A DNA stretch of 64,000 nucleotides, from assembly GCF_001645105.1 (NCBI RefSeq), contig NZ_LKEG01000027.1, positions 34,420-98,419 of the forward strand. The letters run 5' to 3'. The position numbers were made by a program, and so were the translations under genes. Under the pieces are notes generated by a model, which worked only from the letters and a program-made list of their open reading frames with translations, ran no database searches and had not been told where the DNA came from. This document shows, piece after piece, positions 21,646 through 30,991 of the stretch. The first letter of the stretch is position 1, and each line of letters opens with the position of its first letter. The DNA is from Pseudomonas marginalis. GTDB lineage: Bacteria > Pseudomonadota > Gammaproteobacteria > Pseudomonadales > Pseudomonadaceae.

Positions 21646-21988
21646 GAAAGCAGAAAAAACCCCTTATCTTGCTTCACTAGGCCGCAATCTCTACGATGCC
21701 ATCGAGTACGTTGACCCGGTGACTAAGGATTTTTCGATATCTACCCCCAGCGCGTTGTTGAAGCAGCGCGTAGGTGACTGGGACGATGTGAGTCGCAGCA
21801 AAAAAGAGAGGCAGGCTTCCCTTCTGAAAGCCAATGAAATAATCAAGAGTTTTGATCAAAACGGTAATCACCAGATCGACGGGGCCCAACTGTATATGAA
21901 CCGTAGGGCCGTTCACAGCGTGTCTGAATTGACTAAACCGGGCTCTGAACTTGAAAAGCTTTATGAATACCTCATCCCCAAAGATTAA
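21557..21988 (+). CDS. Small protein with a degenerate EF-hand-like loop
   Basis: 143 aa, no signal peptide, encoded in AT-richer DNA than its neighbours. The ribosome-binding site AAGGA lies seven bases before the ATG. A stretch SFDQNGNHQIDGAQLY near residue 99 resembles an EF-hand calcium loop, with Asp/Asn at positions 1, 3, 5 and 9 but Gln instead of Glu at 12. The N-terminus is Pro/Ser-rich and probably unstructured. No function is known to me; the flanking terminators show it is an independent unit. Confidence 0.7.
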   Translation: MSPSMTLDPQRFFYAAPALPSQPSNHMRPEKAEKTPYLASLGRNLYDAIEYVDPVTKDFSISTPSALLKQRVGDWDDVSRSKKERQASLLKANEIIKSFDQNGNHQIDGAQLYMNRRAVHSVSELTKPGSELEKLYEYLIPKD

Positions 21989-22109
21989 ACGCCATCAGCG
22001 TGGGTAAGTAAAAGTTTGCGCGGGCAGCACCTGACAGTATCACCTGCCCGCAAAAACCAAGATGCTTATGAACATCACACAACGTGCAGACTGCACAGTA
22101 AACGCGCAC

Positions 22110-22139
22110 AAAAAGGCCGTTCGGTTGAGCGGCCTTTTT
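22110..22139 (-). terminator. Terminator of the DUF808 gene
   Basis: Stem AAAAAGGCCG / CGGCCTTTTT with a ten-base loop. It has T-tracts on both strands, so it can serve the DUF808 gene and also the EF-hand-like gene on the other strand. Confidence 0.85.
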
Positions 22140-22154
22140 AATTCCACACCCGCA

Positions 22155-23069
22155 TCAAGCCTTGAATGTTTTCCACACCTTGCCGATCACGCTGACCACC
22201 GCCAGCACCACCGCGCCCGCAATAATCCCCGCCACCCCATTCAGCAGCACCGGCACCAGCCACGCCGCCCCGCCCGCGCCCTGGCTGAGCGTCTCGATCC
22301 AGTGATGCACCACCGGCACGCCATGGGTGAGAATGCCGCCGCCCACCAGGAACATCGCCGCTGTACCGATCACGGAGAGGCTCTTCATCATGTAAGGCGC
22401 CGCCCGCAGGATCGCGCCGCCGATACTGCGTGCCACTTGGCCAGGCTTCTGGGTGAGCCACAGGCCCAGGTCATCCAGCTTGACGATGCCAGCCACCAGC
22501 CCGTAGACACCGATGGTCATGACAATGGCAATGCCGGATAACACGACCACCTGCTGCATCAACGGCGCGTCAGCCACAGTGCCGAGGGTGATGGCGATGA
22601 TTTCGGCCGAGAGGATGAAGTCGGTGCGGATGGCGCCTTTGATCTTGTCCTTTTCAAAGGCCACCAGATCGGTGGCCGGGTCGGCCACGGCCTCGACCAG
22701 CTGCGCACGTTCAGCCTGGTCTTCGGTCTTGCTGTGCAGGAATTTATGCGCGAGCTTCTCGAAACCTTCAAAACACAGGTAGGCACCCCCGAGCATCAGC
22801 AGCGGCGTCACCGCCCACGGCGCGAATGCACTGATCAGCAAAGCGGCCGGCACCAGGATCAACTTGTTGACGAACGACCCTTTCGCCACCGCCCACACCA
22901 CGGGAATTTCCCGCTCTGCGCGCACCCCGGAGACCTGCTGGGCATTGAGCGCCAAGTCATCGCCGAGCACGCCGGCGGTCTTCTTCGCCGCCACTTTTGT
23001 CATCAGGGCAACGTCATCGAGTACCGCGGCGATATCGTCGATCAACACCAACAAACTGCTTCCTGCCAT
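22155..23069 (-). CDS. DUF808 family inner-membrane protein
   Basis: 304 aa, similar in type to E. coli YedI. The N-terminal segment [21 protein letters not shown] is characteristic. Several hydrophobic helices follow (about 70-95, 150-185, 195-215, 225-300). The start at 23069 fits the family; the reading frame is open 21 codons further but without family similarity. The molecular function is unknown. It is divergent from the TetR gene. Confidence 0.9.
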   Translation of the reverse strand: MAGSSLLVLIDDIAAVLDDVALMTKVAAKKTAGVLGDDLALNAQQVSGVRAEREIPVVWAVAKGSFVNKLILVPAALLISAFAPWAVTPLLMLGGAYLCFEGFEKLAHKFLHSKTEDQAERAQLVEAVADPATDLVAFEKDKIKGAIRTDFILSAEIIAITLGTVADAPLMQQVVVLSGIAIVMTIGVYGLVAGIVKLDDLGLWLTQKPGQVARSIGGAILRAAPYMMKSLSVIGTAAMFLVGGGILTHGVPVVHHWIETLSQGAGGAAWLVPVLLNGVAGIIAGAVVLAVVSVIGKVWKTFKA

Positions 23070-23203
23070 GAATCGGGCTTCCATTAGAGAGGGAGGGGCC
23101 GAGCATAGCGCGGAGCAACGCTTTACGGGCACATTGTTGAGGCTCGCGGATGGCCGGTGCTACCATGCGCAACCGCCTGTCCTGGCAAGGAAACCTCTGG
23201 TTT

Positions 23204-23809
23204 ATGAGCACCATTCGCGAGCGCAACAAAGAAAAAATCCTGCGGGCGGCCAGCGAGGAGTTTGCCGACAAAGGCTTCGCCGCGACTAAAACCAGCGACA
23301 TCGCCGCCAAGGCCGGGCTGCCAAAGCCCAACGTCTATTACTACTTCAAGTCCAAGGACAACCTCTACCGCGAGGTGCTCGAGAGCATTATCGAGCCGAT
23401 CCTGGCCGCTTCCACGCCGTTCAATCCGGACGGTGAGCCTTCGGTGGTGCTGAGCAACTACATCCGCTCAAAAATCCGCATCTCCCGCGACCTGCCGTTT
23501 GCCTCCAAGGTATTCGCCAGCGAAATCATGCACGGCGCCCCGCACCTCAGCGCCGACCAGGTCGAACAGTTGAACGCCCAAGCCAAGCACAACATCGCGT
23601 GCATCCAGCATTGGGTCGATCGCGGCCTGATCGCGGCGATTGACCCCAATCACTTGATGTTCAGCATCTGGGCGGCCACGCAGACGTATGCGGACTTCGA
23701 CTGGCAGATCTCGGCGGTGACCGGCAAGGCCAAGTTGGATGAAGCGGATTACGAAGCGGCGGCGCAGACGATTATCCGGTTGGTGCTCAAGGGGTGTGAG
23801 CCGGACTGA
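23204..23809 (+). CDS. TetR-family regulator (RutR/YcdC-like C-terminal domain)
   Basis: 201 aa. An N-terminal helix-turn-helix of the TetR type (TSDIAAKAGLPKPNVYYYFKSKDNLY, cited here in parts: TSDIAAKAGL and NVYYYFKSK) is at about 28-53. The C-terminal ligand domain resembles the RutR group. Family members are usually autoregulators of adjacent metabolic genes; here the neighbours are the divergent DUF808 gene and the GlcG-like/gcl cluster. The ligand cannot be read from sequence. ATG 23204 is preferred because the HTH starts soon after. Confidence 0.85.
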   Translation: MSTIRERNKEKILRAASEEFADKGFAATKTSDIAAKAGLPKPNVYYYFKSKDNLYREVLESIIEPILAASTPFNPDGEPSVVLSNYIRSKIRISRDLPFASKVFASEIMHGAPHLSADQVEQLNAQAKHNIACIQHWVDRGLIAAIDPNHLMFSIWAATQTYADFDWQISAVTGKAKLDEADYEAAAQTIIRLVLKGCEPD

Positions 23810-23861
23810 TAGACCGTGGCGCCTGTGCCAATCGGGGGCAAGTCGAATCGTCAACGACGAA

Positions 23862-24302
23862 TCAAGCAGACACCCCCGCATCCGCCATCAACCCCACCCC
23901 CTCGATCGCCGTGATCGCACACTGCTCATCAATATCCGACGCATCCCCGCTGATCCCAATCGCGCCCAGTACCACGCCTGCCTGATTCCGAATCAACACC
24001 CCACCCGGCGCCGGCACCACGCTGCCCTGCCCCAGGCTGTTCAGAGCGGCGATAAACGCCGGGCGTTGCTGTGCGTCCAGTGCCAGCAGGCGTGAGCCCT
24101 TGCCCAGGGCAATCGCGCCCCAGGCCTTGCCAATGGCGATCTGCGGGCGCAGCAGGCTGGCGCCGTCTTCGCGCTGCAGGGTGATCAGGTGCCCGCCGCT
24201 GTCGAGCACCGCAATGGTCAGCGGCGCTGCCGACAGGGTGCGCCCTGCAGTGAGGGCCTGGCTGGCCAGTTGGGTGGCGAGTTTCAAGGTTAAAGCGCTC
24301 AT
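23862..24302 (-). CDS. GlcG/HbpS-family protein (DUF336)
   Basis: 146 aa, the usual length. Conserved features include AVLDSGGHLITLQREDGASLLRP and the C-terminal GAIGISGDASDIDEQCA. Relatives include GlcG of the glycolate locus and the haem-binding HbpS; the biochemical role of the metabolic members is unclear. It is divergent from gcl and shares with it a region holding two GntR-type palindromes, so co-regulation with glyoxylate use is likely. Confidence 0.88.
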   Translation of the reverse strand: MSALTLKLATQLASQALTAGRTLSAAPLTIAVLDSGGHLITLQREDGASLLRPQIAIGKAWGAIALGKGSRLLALDAQQRPAFIAALNSLGQGSVVPAPGGVLIRNQAGVVLGAIGISGDASDIDEQCAITAIEGVGLMADAGVSA

Positions 24303-24393
24303 GGTGCCGTCCTTCTTTTGTTATTGGGAATGCCGTGGCGGTCTGAATGATCAGATGCTTGATCAAACAAATAGAACACAATTGATTTTAATT

Positions 24394-24404
24394 TTGTATA
24401 CAAT
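24394..24404. promoter_or_regulatory. GntR/FadR-type operator, copy 1
   Basis: TTGTATACAAT, a palindrome fitting the FadR-subfamily GntR consensus (T-N-G-T-A-T-A-C-N-A). It lies between the divergent GlcG-like gene and gcl, and the same 11 bases occur again at 24522. Confidence 0.6.
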
Positions 24405-24521
24405 ATTTTCGCACAAAGGCTCCACACGTCGAAAAAAGCCGTTCCGACGAACGCAAAGGCCAGTTTATAAAATGCATTGACCTACGCCGCTCGCCGTGAA
24501 TACACTTTGGCCAGACACCAC

Positions 24522-24532
24522 TTGTATACAAT
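24522..24532. promoter_or_regulatory. GntR/FadR-type operator, copy 2
   Basis: Second exact copy of TTGTATACAAT, 27 bases before the gcl start codon. Binding there would block initiation or early elongation. The cognate regulator is not in the window. Confidence 0.6.
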
Positions 24533-24558
24533 TACAAAACGCAAGAGGCACCAAAATC

Positions 24559-26334
24559 ATGAGCAAAATGAGAGCAATCGAAGCCGCCGTCCTGGTGATG
24601 CGCCGTGAAGGCGTGGACACCGCCTTCGGTATCCCAGGCGCCGCGATCAACCCGCTGTACTCGGCCTTGCAGAAGGTGGGTGGCATCGATCACGTCCTTG
24701 CTCGCCACGTTGAAGGCGCCTCCCACATGGCCGAGGGTTACACCCGGACCAAGGCCGGCAATATCGGCGTGTGCATCGGCACCTCGGGCCCGGCGGGCAC
24801 CGACATGGTCACCGGCCTGTACAGCGCCTCGGCCGACTCGATCCCGATCCTGTGCATTACCGGCCAGGCCCCCCGCGCCCGTATGCACAAGGAAGACTTC
24901 CAGGCCGTGGACATCACCAGCATCGTCAAACCGGTGACCAAGTGGGCGACCACTGTCCTCGAACCTGGCCAAGTGCCGTACGCCTTCCAGAAAGCCTTCT
25001 ACGAAATGCGCTCCGGCCGCCCCGGCCCGGTGTTGATCGACCTGCCGTTCGACGTGCAAATGGCCGAGATCGAATTCGACATCGACGCCTACCAGCCACT
25101 GCCCCTGGCCAAGCCGTTGGCAACCCGCATCCAGGTCGAGAAAGCCCTGGCCCTGCTGGACCAGGCCGAACGCCCACTGCTGGTCAGCGGTGGCGGCGTG
25201 ATCAACGCCGACGCCAGCGACTTGCTGGTTGAGTTCGCTGAACTCACCGGTATCCCGGTGATCCCGACGCTGATGGGCTGGGGCACCATCCCGGACGATC
25301 ACCCACATATGGTGGGCATGGTCGGCCTGCAAACCTCTCACCGCTACGGCAACGCGACCCTGCTCAAGTCGGACGTGGTGCTGGGCATCGGTAACCGCTG
25401 GGCCAACCGCCACACCGGTTCGGTCGAGGTCTACACCGAGGGCCGCACGTTCATTCACGTCGACATCGAGCCGACGCAGATTGGCCGCGTCTTCACCCCG
25501 GACCTGGGCATCGTGTCCGACGCCGGTTCCGCACTGACGATGTTTATCGAAGTCGCCCGCGAGTGGAAAGCCGCCGGCAAGCTCAAGGACCGCAGTGCCT
25601 GGCTGCACGACTGTCAGCAACGCAAAGCCACCCTGCACCGCAAGACTCACTTCGACAACGTGCCGGTCAAGCCACAGCGTGTGTATGAAGAAATGAACCA
25701 GGTGTTCGGCAAAGACACCTGCTACGTCAGCACCATCGGCCTGTCGCAGATTGCCGGCGCGCAATTCCTGCACGTGTACAAGCCACGCCACTGGATCAAC
25801 TGCGGCCAGGCCGGCCCGCTGGGTTGGACCATCCCCGCCGCTCTCGGCGTGGTCAAGGCCGACCCGAGCCGCAAGGTAGTGGCACTGTCGGGCGACTATG
25901 ACTTCCAGTTCATGATCGAAGAACTGGCCGTGGGCGCGCAGTTCAAGCTGCCGTACATCCACGTGGTGGTGAACAACTCCTACCTGGGCTTGATCCGCCA
26001 GGCCCAGCGCGGGTTTGAAATGGACTACTGCGTGCAGCTGTCCTTCGACAACCTCAACGCCCCGGAACTCAACGGTTATGGCGTGGACCACGTCGCCGTC
26101 GCCGAAGGCCTGGGTTGCAAGGCCCTGCGCGTGTTCGAACCCGGCCAGATCGCACCGGCACTGCGCCGTGCCGAGGCAATGATCGAAGAATTCAAGGTGC
26201 CGGTGATCGTTGAAATTATTCTGGAACGCGTGACCAACATTTCCATGGGCACCGAGATCAACGCCGTCAACGAATTCGAAGACCTGGCACTGGTCGGCAA
26301 CGATGCGCCGACTGCCATTTCCCTGCTCGATTAA
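24559..26334 (+). CDS. gcl: Glyoxylate carboligase (tartronate-semialdehyde synthase)
   Basis: ThDP enzyme that joins two glyoxylate molecules to tartronate semialdehyde with loss of CO2. The 591 aa from ATG 24559 match the family. The N-terminal region [13 protein letters not shown] carries valine/isoleucine-type residues in place of the usual ThDP-enzyme glutamate, as in other Gcl proteins. The ThDP/Mg region is [16 protein letters not shown] with [11 protein letters not shown]. First gene of gcl-hyi-glxR-ttuD-pyk; two operator-like palindromes precede it. Confidence 0.97.
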   Translation: MSKMRAIEAAVLVMRREGVDTAFGIPGAAINPLYSALQKVGGIDHVLARHVEGASHMAEGYTRTKAGNIGVCIGTSGPAGTDMVTGLYSASADSIPILCITGQAPRARMHKEDFQAVDITSIVKPVTKWATTVLEPGQVPYAFQKAFYEMRSGRPGPVLIDLPFDVQMAEIEFDIDAYQPLPLAKPLATRIQVEKALALLDQAERPLLVSGGGVINADASDLLVEFAELTGIPVIPTLMGWGTIPDDHPHMVGMVGLQTSHRYGNATLLKSDVVLGIGNRWANRHTGSVEVYTEGRTFIHVDIEPTQIGRVFTPDLGIVSDAGSALTMFIEVAREWKAAGKLKDRSAWLHDCQQRKATLHRKTHFDNVPVKPQRVYEEMNQVFGKDTCYVSTIGLSQIAGAQFLHVYKPRHWINCGQAGPLGWTIPAALGVVKADPSRKVVALSGDYDFQFMIEELAVGAQFKLPYIHVVVNNSYLGLIRQAQRGFEMDYCVQLSFDNLNAPELNGYGVDHVAVAEGLGCKALRVFEPGQIAPALRRAEAMIEEFKVPVIVEIILERVTNISMGTEINAVNEFEDLALVGNDAPTAISLLD

Positions 26335-26344
26335 GGAGAACCTT

Positions 26345-27127
26345 ATGCCGCGTTTCGCCGCCAACCTGTCCATGCTGTTTACCGAACAGGACTTCCTTGC
26401 CCGTTTCAAAGCGGCCGCCGATGCCGGTTTCGAAGGTGTCGAGTACCTGTTCCCGTATGAATTCAGCTCCGCCGAAATCAAGGCGCAACTGGACGCCCAC
26501 GGCCTGACCCAGGTGCTGTTCAACCTGCCGGCCGGCGACTGGGCCAAGGGCGAACGCGGCCTGGCGTGCCACCCGGACCGGGTCGAGGAATTCCGTGCCG
26601 GGGTCAAGCTGGCGATTGCCTACGCCGAGGTGTTGGGCAACACCCAGATCAACTGCCTGGCGGGCATTCGACCACAAGGCATTGATGACAAGACCCTGGA
26701 AAAAACCTTCGTCGCCAACCTCAAATACGCCGCCGAAAAGCTGCAAGCGGTGGGCATCAAGCTGGTGATGGAAGCGATCAACACCCGCGACATTCCAGGC
26801 TTCTACTTGAACAACACGGCGCAGGCCCTGTCGATTCGCGAGCAGGTCGGCAGCGACAACCTGTTCCTGCAATACGACATCTATCACATGCAAATCATGG
26901 AAGGTGACCTGGCCCGCACCATGGCCGCGCACTTGGAAGAGATCAACCACATCCAACTGGCGGATAACCCTGGGCGCAACGAGCCGGGGACCGGGGAGAT
27001 CAACTACCGCTTCCTGTTCGAACACCTGGACCGCATCGGGTACCGGGGTTGGGTCGGCTGCGAGTACAAGCCGTTGACCACCACCGAAGCGGGGCTGGGT
27101 TGGCTCAAGACCCATAACGCCATCTAA
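26345..27127 (+). CDS. hyi: Hydroxypyruvate isomerase
   Basis: 260 aa TIM-barrel isomerase interconverting hydroxypyruvate and tartronate semialdehyde. Motifs typical of Hyi include RFAANLSMLFTE at the start, the metal-site segments VMEAINTRDIPGFY and QYDIYHMQIMEGD, and GCEYKP near the end. The start ATG follows AAGGAGAA, ten bases after the gcl stop. It is in the same operon as gcl. Confidence 0.95.
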   Translation: MPRFAANLSMLFTEQDFLARFKAAADAGFEGVEYLFPYEFSSAEIKAQLDAHGLTQVLFNLPAGDWAKGERGLACHPDRVEEFRAGVKLAIAYAEVLGNTQINCLAGIRPQGIDDKTLEKTFVANLKYAAEKLQAVGIKLVMEAINTRDIPGFYLNNTAQALSIREQVGSDNLFLQYDIYHMQIMEGDLARTMAAHLEEINHIQLADNPGRNEPGTGEINYRFLFEHLDRIGYRGWVGCEYKPLTTTEAGLGWLKTHNAI

Positions 27128-27147
27128 CCAACACTACGCAACACCAA

Positions 27148-27237
27148 TGTGGGAGGGGGCTTGCCCCCGATAGCGGCGGGTCTGTCAGTACTGTTTTACC
27201 TGACACACCGTCATCGGGGGCAAGCCCCCTCCCACAG
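27148..27237. repeat. REPIN, GGGGGCTTGCCCCC class
   Basis: Inverted arms with AATGTGGGAGGGGG and CCCCCTCCCACAG ends, between hyi and glxR inside the operon. It may mark an RNA-processing or stability boundary. Confidence 0.9.
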
Positions 27238-27272
27238 GGGACCTGCGGTGTAATAACAAGAGGATTTTCGTC

Positions 27273-28163
27273 ATGGCTAAAATCGGATTCATCGGCACCG
27301 GCATCATGGGCCAACCCATGGCCGCCAACCTGCAGAAAGCAGGTCACCAACTGTTCCTCTCCGAGCATCACGGCAAGGCCCCGCAAGCGCTGCTCGACGC
27401 GGGTGCCGTGGCCCTGGCCAACCCGCAGCAAGTGGCGCAGGAAGCCGAGTTCATCATCGTCATGGTGCCGGACACCCCGCAGGTCGATGACGTGTTGTTC
27501 CGCAAAGACGGCGTGGCTGCAGGCCTGTCGCCGAACAAGGTGGTGATCGACATGAGCTCGATCTCCCCCACCGCCACCAAGGCGTTCGCGGCGAAGATCA
27601 ACGAGACCGGCGCGCAGTACCTGGATGCACCGGTGTCCGGTGGTGAAGTCGGCGCCAAGGCCGGCACCCTGAGCATCATGATCGGTGGTGAGCCGCAGAC
27701 CTTCGAACGCGCCTTGCCGCTGTTCCAGGCCATGGGCAAGAACATCACGCTTGTGGGCGGCAATGGCGATGGCCAGACCGCCAAGGTTGCCAACCAGATC
27801 ATCGTCGCGCTGAACATCCAGGCGGTGGCCGAAGCGTTGTTGTTCGCCGCCAAGAACGGCGCCGACCCTGCCAAGGTGCGTGAAGCGCTGATGGGCGGCT
27901 TTGCTTCGTCGAAAATCCTCGAAGTGCATGGCGAACGCATGATCAAGGGCACCTTCGATCCGGGCTTCCGTATCAACCTGCACCAGAAGGACCTCAACCT
28001 GGCCCTGGCCGGCGCCAAGGAGCTGGGGATCAACCTGCCGAACACCGCCGGCACCCAACAGGTGTTCAGCACGTGCACGGCGATTGGCGGCGGTAACTGG
28101 GACCATTCGGCGCTGATCAAGGGGCTGGAGCATATGGCGAATTTTTCGATTCGCGATAAATAG
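27273..28163 (+). CDS. glxR: 2-hydroxy-3-oxopropionate (tartronate semialdehyde) reductase
   Basis: 296 aa beta-hydroxyacid dehydrogenase reducing tartronate semialdehyde to D-glycerate with NAD(P)H. The N-terminal dinucleotide motif GFIGTGIMGQPMA is present. The substrate-binding DAPVSGGEVGAKAGTL and catalytic-lysine region GQTAKVANQI follow. Third step of the cluster. Confidence 0.96.
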   Translation: MAKIGFIGTGIMGQPMAANLQKAGHQLFLSEHHGKAPQALLDAGAVALANPQQVAQEAEFIIVMVPDTPQVDDVLFRKDGVAAGLSPNKVVIDMSSISPTATKAFAAKINETGAQYLDAPVSGGEVGAKAGTLSIMIGGEPQTFERALPLFQAMGKNITLVGGNGDGQTAKVANQIIVALNIQAVAEALLFAAKNGADPAKVREALMGGFASSKILEVHGERMIKGTFDPGFRINLHQKDLNLALAGAKELGINLPNTAGTQQVFSTCTAIGGGNWDHSALIKGLEHMANFSIRDK

Positions 28164-28173
28164 CCCCTGATGA

Positions 28174-28227
28174 AATGCGATCAAAGTGTGGGAGGGGGCT
28201 TGCTCCCTCCCACACTTTGATCGCATT
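28174..28227. repeat. 23-bp perfect palindrome with REP core
   Basis: 28174-28196 pairs exactly with 28205-28227 around an eight-base loop. It contains the REP-type GTGGGAGGG arm, but the stem runs on into AATGCGATCAAAGT. It lies between glxR and ttuD and may act as an intra-operon terminator or stabiliser. Confidence 0.85.
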
Positions 28228-28271
28228 CCAAGCCTCACCTCTAATAACAAGAATCCCCCGGGAGCCCGCTT

Positions 28272-29552
28272 ATGTCGGTCGATCCGCAACACCTGCTTCG
28301 CGAGCTGTTTGCCACAGCCATCGACGCCGCCCACCCCCGGCAAGTCCTCGAACCCTACCTGCCCGCCGACCGCAGCGGCCGTGTGATCGTGATCGGCGCC
28401 GGCAAGGCCGCCGCCGCCATGGCCTTGGTCGTGGAGAACGGCTGGCAGGGCGAAGTCACCGGTTTGGTGGTCACCCGTTACGGCCACGGCGCGCCCTGCC
28501 AGAAAATCGAAGTGGTCGAAGCCGCCCACCCCGTGCCCGACGCCGCCGGCCTGGCCGTGGCACAGCGCGTGCTGGCGTTGATCAGCAACCTCGGCGAAGA
28601 CGACCGTGTGATTTTCCTGCTGTCCGGCGGCGGCTCTGCCCTGCTGGCCCTGCCCGCCGAAGGCATCACCCTGGCCGACAAACAGGCGATCAACAAAGCC
28701 CTGCTCAAATCCGGGGCGACCATTGGCGAGATGAATTGCGTGCGCAAGCACCTCTCGGCGATCAAGGGTGGCCGCCTGGCGAAAGCGGCCTGGCCGGCGA
28801 CGGTGTACACCTATGCGATTTCCGATGTGCCGGGCGACCAGGCCACGGTGATCGCCTCCGGCCCCACGGTCGGCGACCCGAGCACCTCGCAACAGGCCTT
28901 GGCGATTCTCAAGCGCTACCACATCGACGCCCCGGCTTCAGTGCGCAGCTGGTTGCAGAACCCGGCCTCGGAAACCGTCAAGCCCGGCGACCCGGTGCTT
29001 GCCCGCAGCCACTTCCAATTGATCGCCCGCCCCCAGCAATCCCTGGAAGCGGTGGCGGTAAAAGTGCGCCAGGCCGGGTTCAGCCCGTTGATCCTGGGCG
29101 ACCTTGAAGGCGAAGCACGGGACGTGGCCAAGGTGCACGCCGGCATCGCCCGGCAGATCGTCCAGCACGGCCAGCCGCTGGCGGCGCCGTGCGTGATCCT
29201 CTCCGGCGGCGAAACCACCGTGACCGTGCGCGGCGATGGCCGTGGCGGGCGCAATGCGGAATTCCTGCTGAGCCTCACCGACAGCCTCAAAGGTCTGCCC
29301 GGCGTCTACGCCCTGGCCGGTGATACCGACGGCATCGACGGCTCGGAAGACAACGCCGGCGCGATCATGACGCCGTGCAGTTACCGCCGCGCCGAAGCGC
29401 TCGGCCTGTCGGCCAGCGACGCGTTGGATAACAACGACGGCTACGGCTATTTCGCCGCCCTCGACGGTTTGATCGTCACCGAGCCGACGCGCACCAACGT
29501 CAACGACTTCCGCGCCATCCTGATCCTTGAGACTGCCAAACATGACGCCTGA
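28272..29552 (+). CDS. ttuD: Glycerate 2-kinase / hydroxypyruvate reductase (TtuD, MOFRL family)
   Basis: 426 aa of the GckA/TtuD family. The N-terminal DUF4147 part has VIGAGKAAAAMA and FLLSGGGSALLALP. The C-terminal MOFRL domain contains RGGRNAEFLLSL and AGDTDGIDGSEDNAGA. Members are annotated either as glycerate 2-kinase or hydroxypyruvate reductase; in this pathway the kinase activity would make 2-phosphoglycerate. It overlaps pyk by 11 bases. Confidence 0.93.
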   Translation: MSVDPQHLLRELFATAIDAAHPRQVLEPYLPADRSGRVIVIGAGKAAAAMALVVENGWQGEVTGLVVTRYGHGAPCQKIEVVEAAHPVPDAAGLAVAQRVLALISNLGEDDRVIFLLSGGGSALLALPAEGITLADKQAINKALLKSGATIGEMNCVRKHLSAIKGGRLAKAAWPATVYTYAISDVPGDQATVIASGPTVGDPSTSQQALAILKRYHIDAPASVRSWLQNPASETVKPGDPVLARSHFQLIARPQQSLEAVAVKVRQAGFSPLILGDLEGEARDVAKVHAGIARQIVQHGQPLAAPCVILSGGETTVTVRGDGRGGRNAEFLLSLTDSLKGLPGVYALAGDTDGIDGSEDNAGAIMTPCSYRRAEALGLSASDALDNNDGYGYFAALDGLIVTEPTRTNVNDFRAILILETAKHDA

Positions 29553-30957
29553 CAAGAAGGTCAAAATCCTCGCCACCCTGGGCCCAGCCACTGACGGTAT
29601 CGATGATATCCGCGAGCTGGTGGAAGCCGGCGTGAATATCTTCCGGCTCAATTTCAGCCACGGCGACCACGCCGACCACGCCCAGCGCTACCAGTGGATT
29701 CGCCAGGTGGAGCGCCAGCTGAATTACCCGCTGGGCATCCTCATGGACCTGCAAGGGCCGAAGCTGCGGGTCGGGCGGTTTGCCGAGGGCAAGGTGCAGT
29801 TGGTACGCGGCCAGGCCCTGCGCCTGGACCTCGACGAAACACCCGGTGACCAACGCCGGGTCAACCTGCCTCACCCGGAAATCATCCAGGCCCTTGAGCC
29901 CGGCATGGACCTGCTGCTGGACGACGGTAAGTTGCGCCTGCGGGTGATCACCAAACACGCCGACGCCATCGACACCACCGTGCTGAACGGCGGCGAATTG
30001 TCTGACCGCAAAGGCGTGAACGTTCCGCAAGCCCTGTTGGAACTCAGCCCACTGACCGCCAAGGACCGGCGTGACCTGAGCTTCGGCCTGGAACTGGGTG
30101 TGGACTGGGTGGCGCTGTCGTTCGTGCAGCGCCCGGAGGATATCCGCGAAGCCCGTGAGCTGATCGGCGACAGAGCCTTCCTGATGGCCAAGATCGAGAA
30201 ACCCTCGGCCGTGCAGCGCCTGCGGGAAATCGCCGAACTGAGCGACGCAATCATGGTGGCCAGAGGTGACCTTGGCGTGGAAGTGCCGGCCGAGAGCGTG
30301 CCGCAGATCCAGAAAGACATCATCAGCACCTGCCGCCAGCTGGGCAAACCGGTGGTGGTGGCCACGCAGATGCTGGAGTCCATGCGTTTCTCCCCGGCGC
30401 CGACCCGTGCCGAAGTTACCGATGTCGCCAATGCCGTGGCCGAAGGCGCGGACGCGGTGATGCTGTCGGCGGAAACCGCCTCCGGTGAGTACCCGCTGGA
30501 GGCCGTGCAGATGATGAGCAAGATCATCCGCCAAGTGGAAAACGGCCCTGACTACCAGGCCCAGCTGGATGTCAGCCGGCCCAAGGCGGATGCCACGGTG
30601 TCGGACGCCATCAGCTGCGCGATCCGCCGCATCAGCAGCATCCTGCCGGTGGCGGTGCTGGTGAACTACAGCGAATCGGGCAGTTCCAGCCTGCGCGCGG
30701 CGCGGGAACGGCCGGTGGCGCCGATCCTCAACCTCACGCCGAACCTGTCCACGGCACGGCGCTTGAGCGTGGCCTGGGGCGTGCATTCGGTGGTCAACGA
30801 CCGCCTGCGCCAGGTAGATGAAGTGTGTTCCACGGCGCTGGAGATCGCACAGGCGCAGGGCATGGCGGAGCGTGGGGACACGTTGGTGATTACGGCGGGG
30901 GTGCCGTTCGGGCAGCCGGGGTCGACCAATTCACTGCGGATCGAAACCCTACTCTAA
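29542..30957 (+). CDS. pykF: Pyruvate kinase
   Basis: 471 aa. Core motifs are KVKILATLGPATD, NFSHGDHADH, MDLQGPKLRVG, the catalytic-lysine signature LMAKIEKPSAVQ and MVARGDLGVEVP, followed by VATQMLESM. ATG 29542 overlaps ttuD by 11 bases, so it is translationally linked to glyoxylate use and finishes the route to pyruvate. The C-terminal regulatory domain is present (to NSLRIETLL). The isozyme name pykF is based on the genomic setting. Confidence 0.95.
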   Translation: MTPDKKVKILATLGPATDGIDDIRELVEAGVNIFRLNFSHGDHADHAQRYQWIRQVERQLNYPLGILMDLQGPKLRVGRFAEGKVQLVRGQALRLDLDETPGDQRRVNLPHPEIIQALEPGMDLLLDDGKLRLRVITKHADAIDTTVLNGGELSDRKGVNVPQALLELSPLTAKDRRDLSFGLELGVDWVALSFVQRPEDIREARELIGDRAFLMAKIEKPSAVQRLREIAELSDAIMVARGDLGVEVPAESVPQIQKDIISTCRQLGKPVVVATQMLESMRFSPAPTRAEVTDVANAVAEGADAVMLSAETASGEYPLEAVQMMSKIIRQVENGPDYQAQLDVSRPKADATVSDAISCAIRRISSILPVAVLVNYSESGSSSLRAARERPVAPILNLTPNLSTARRLSVAWGVHSVVNDRLRQVDEVCSTALEIAQAQGMAERGDTLVITAGVPFGQPGSTNSLRIETLL

Positions 30958-30991
30958 TCCTCTGTGGTGATCCCCCTTAGAAACTCGACCC

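Noticed and set aside
24532..26607. Long leftward frame (691 codons) opposite gcl and hyi
   Set aside because: Covers two certain genes on the other strand and has no recognisable protein motif.
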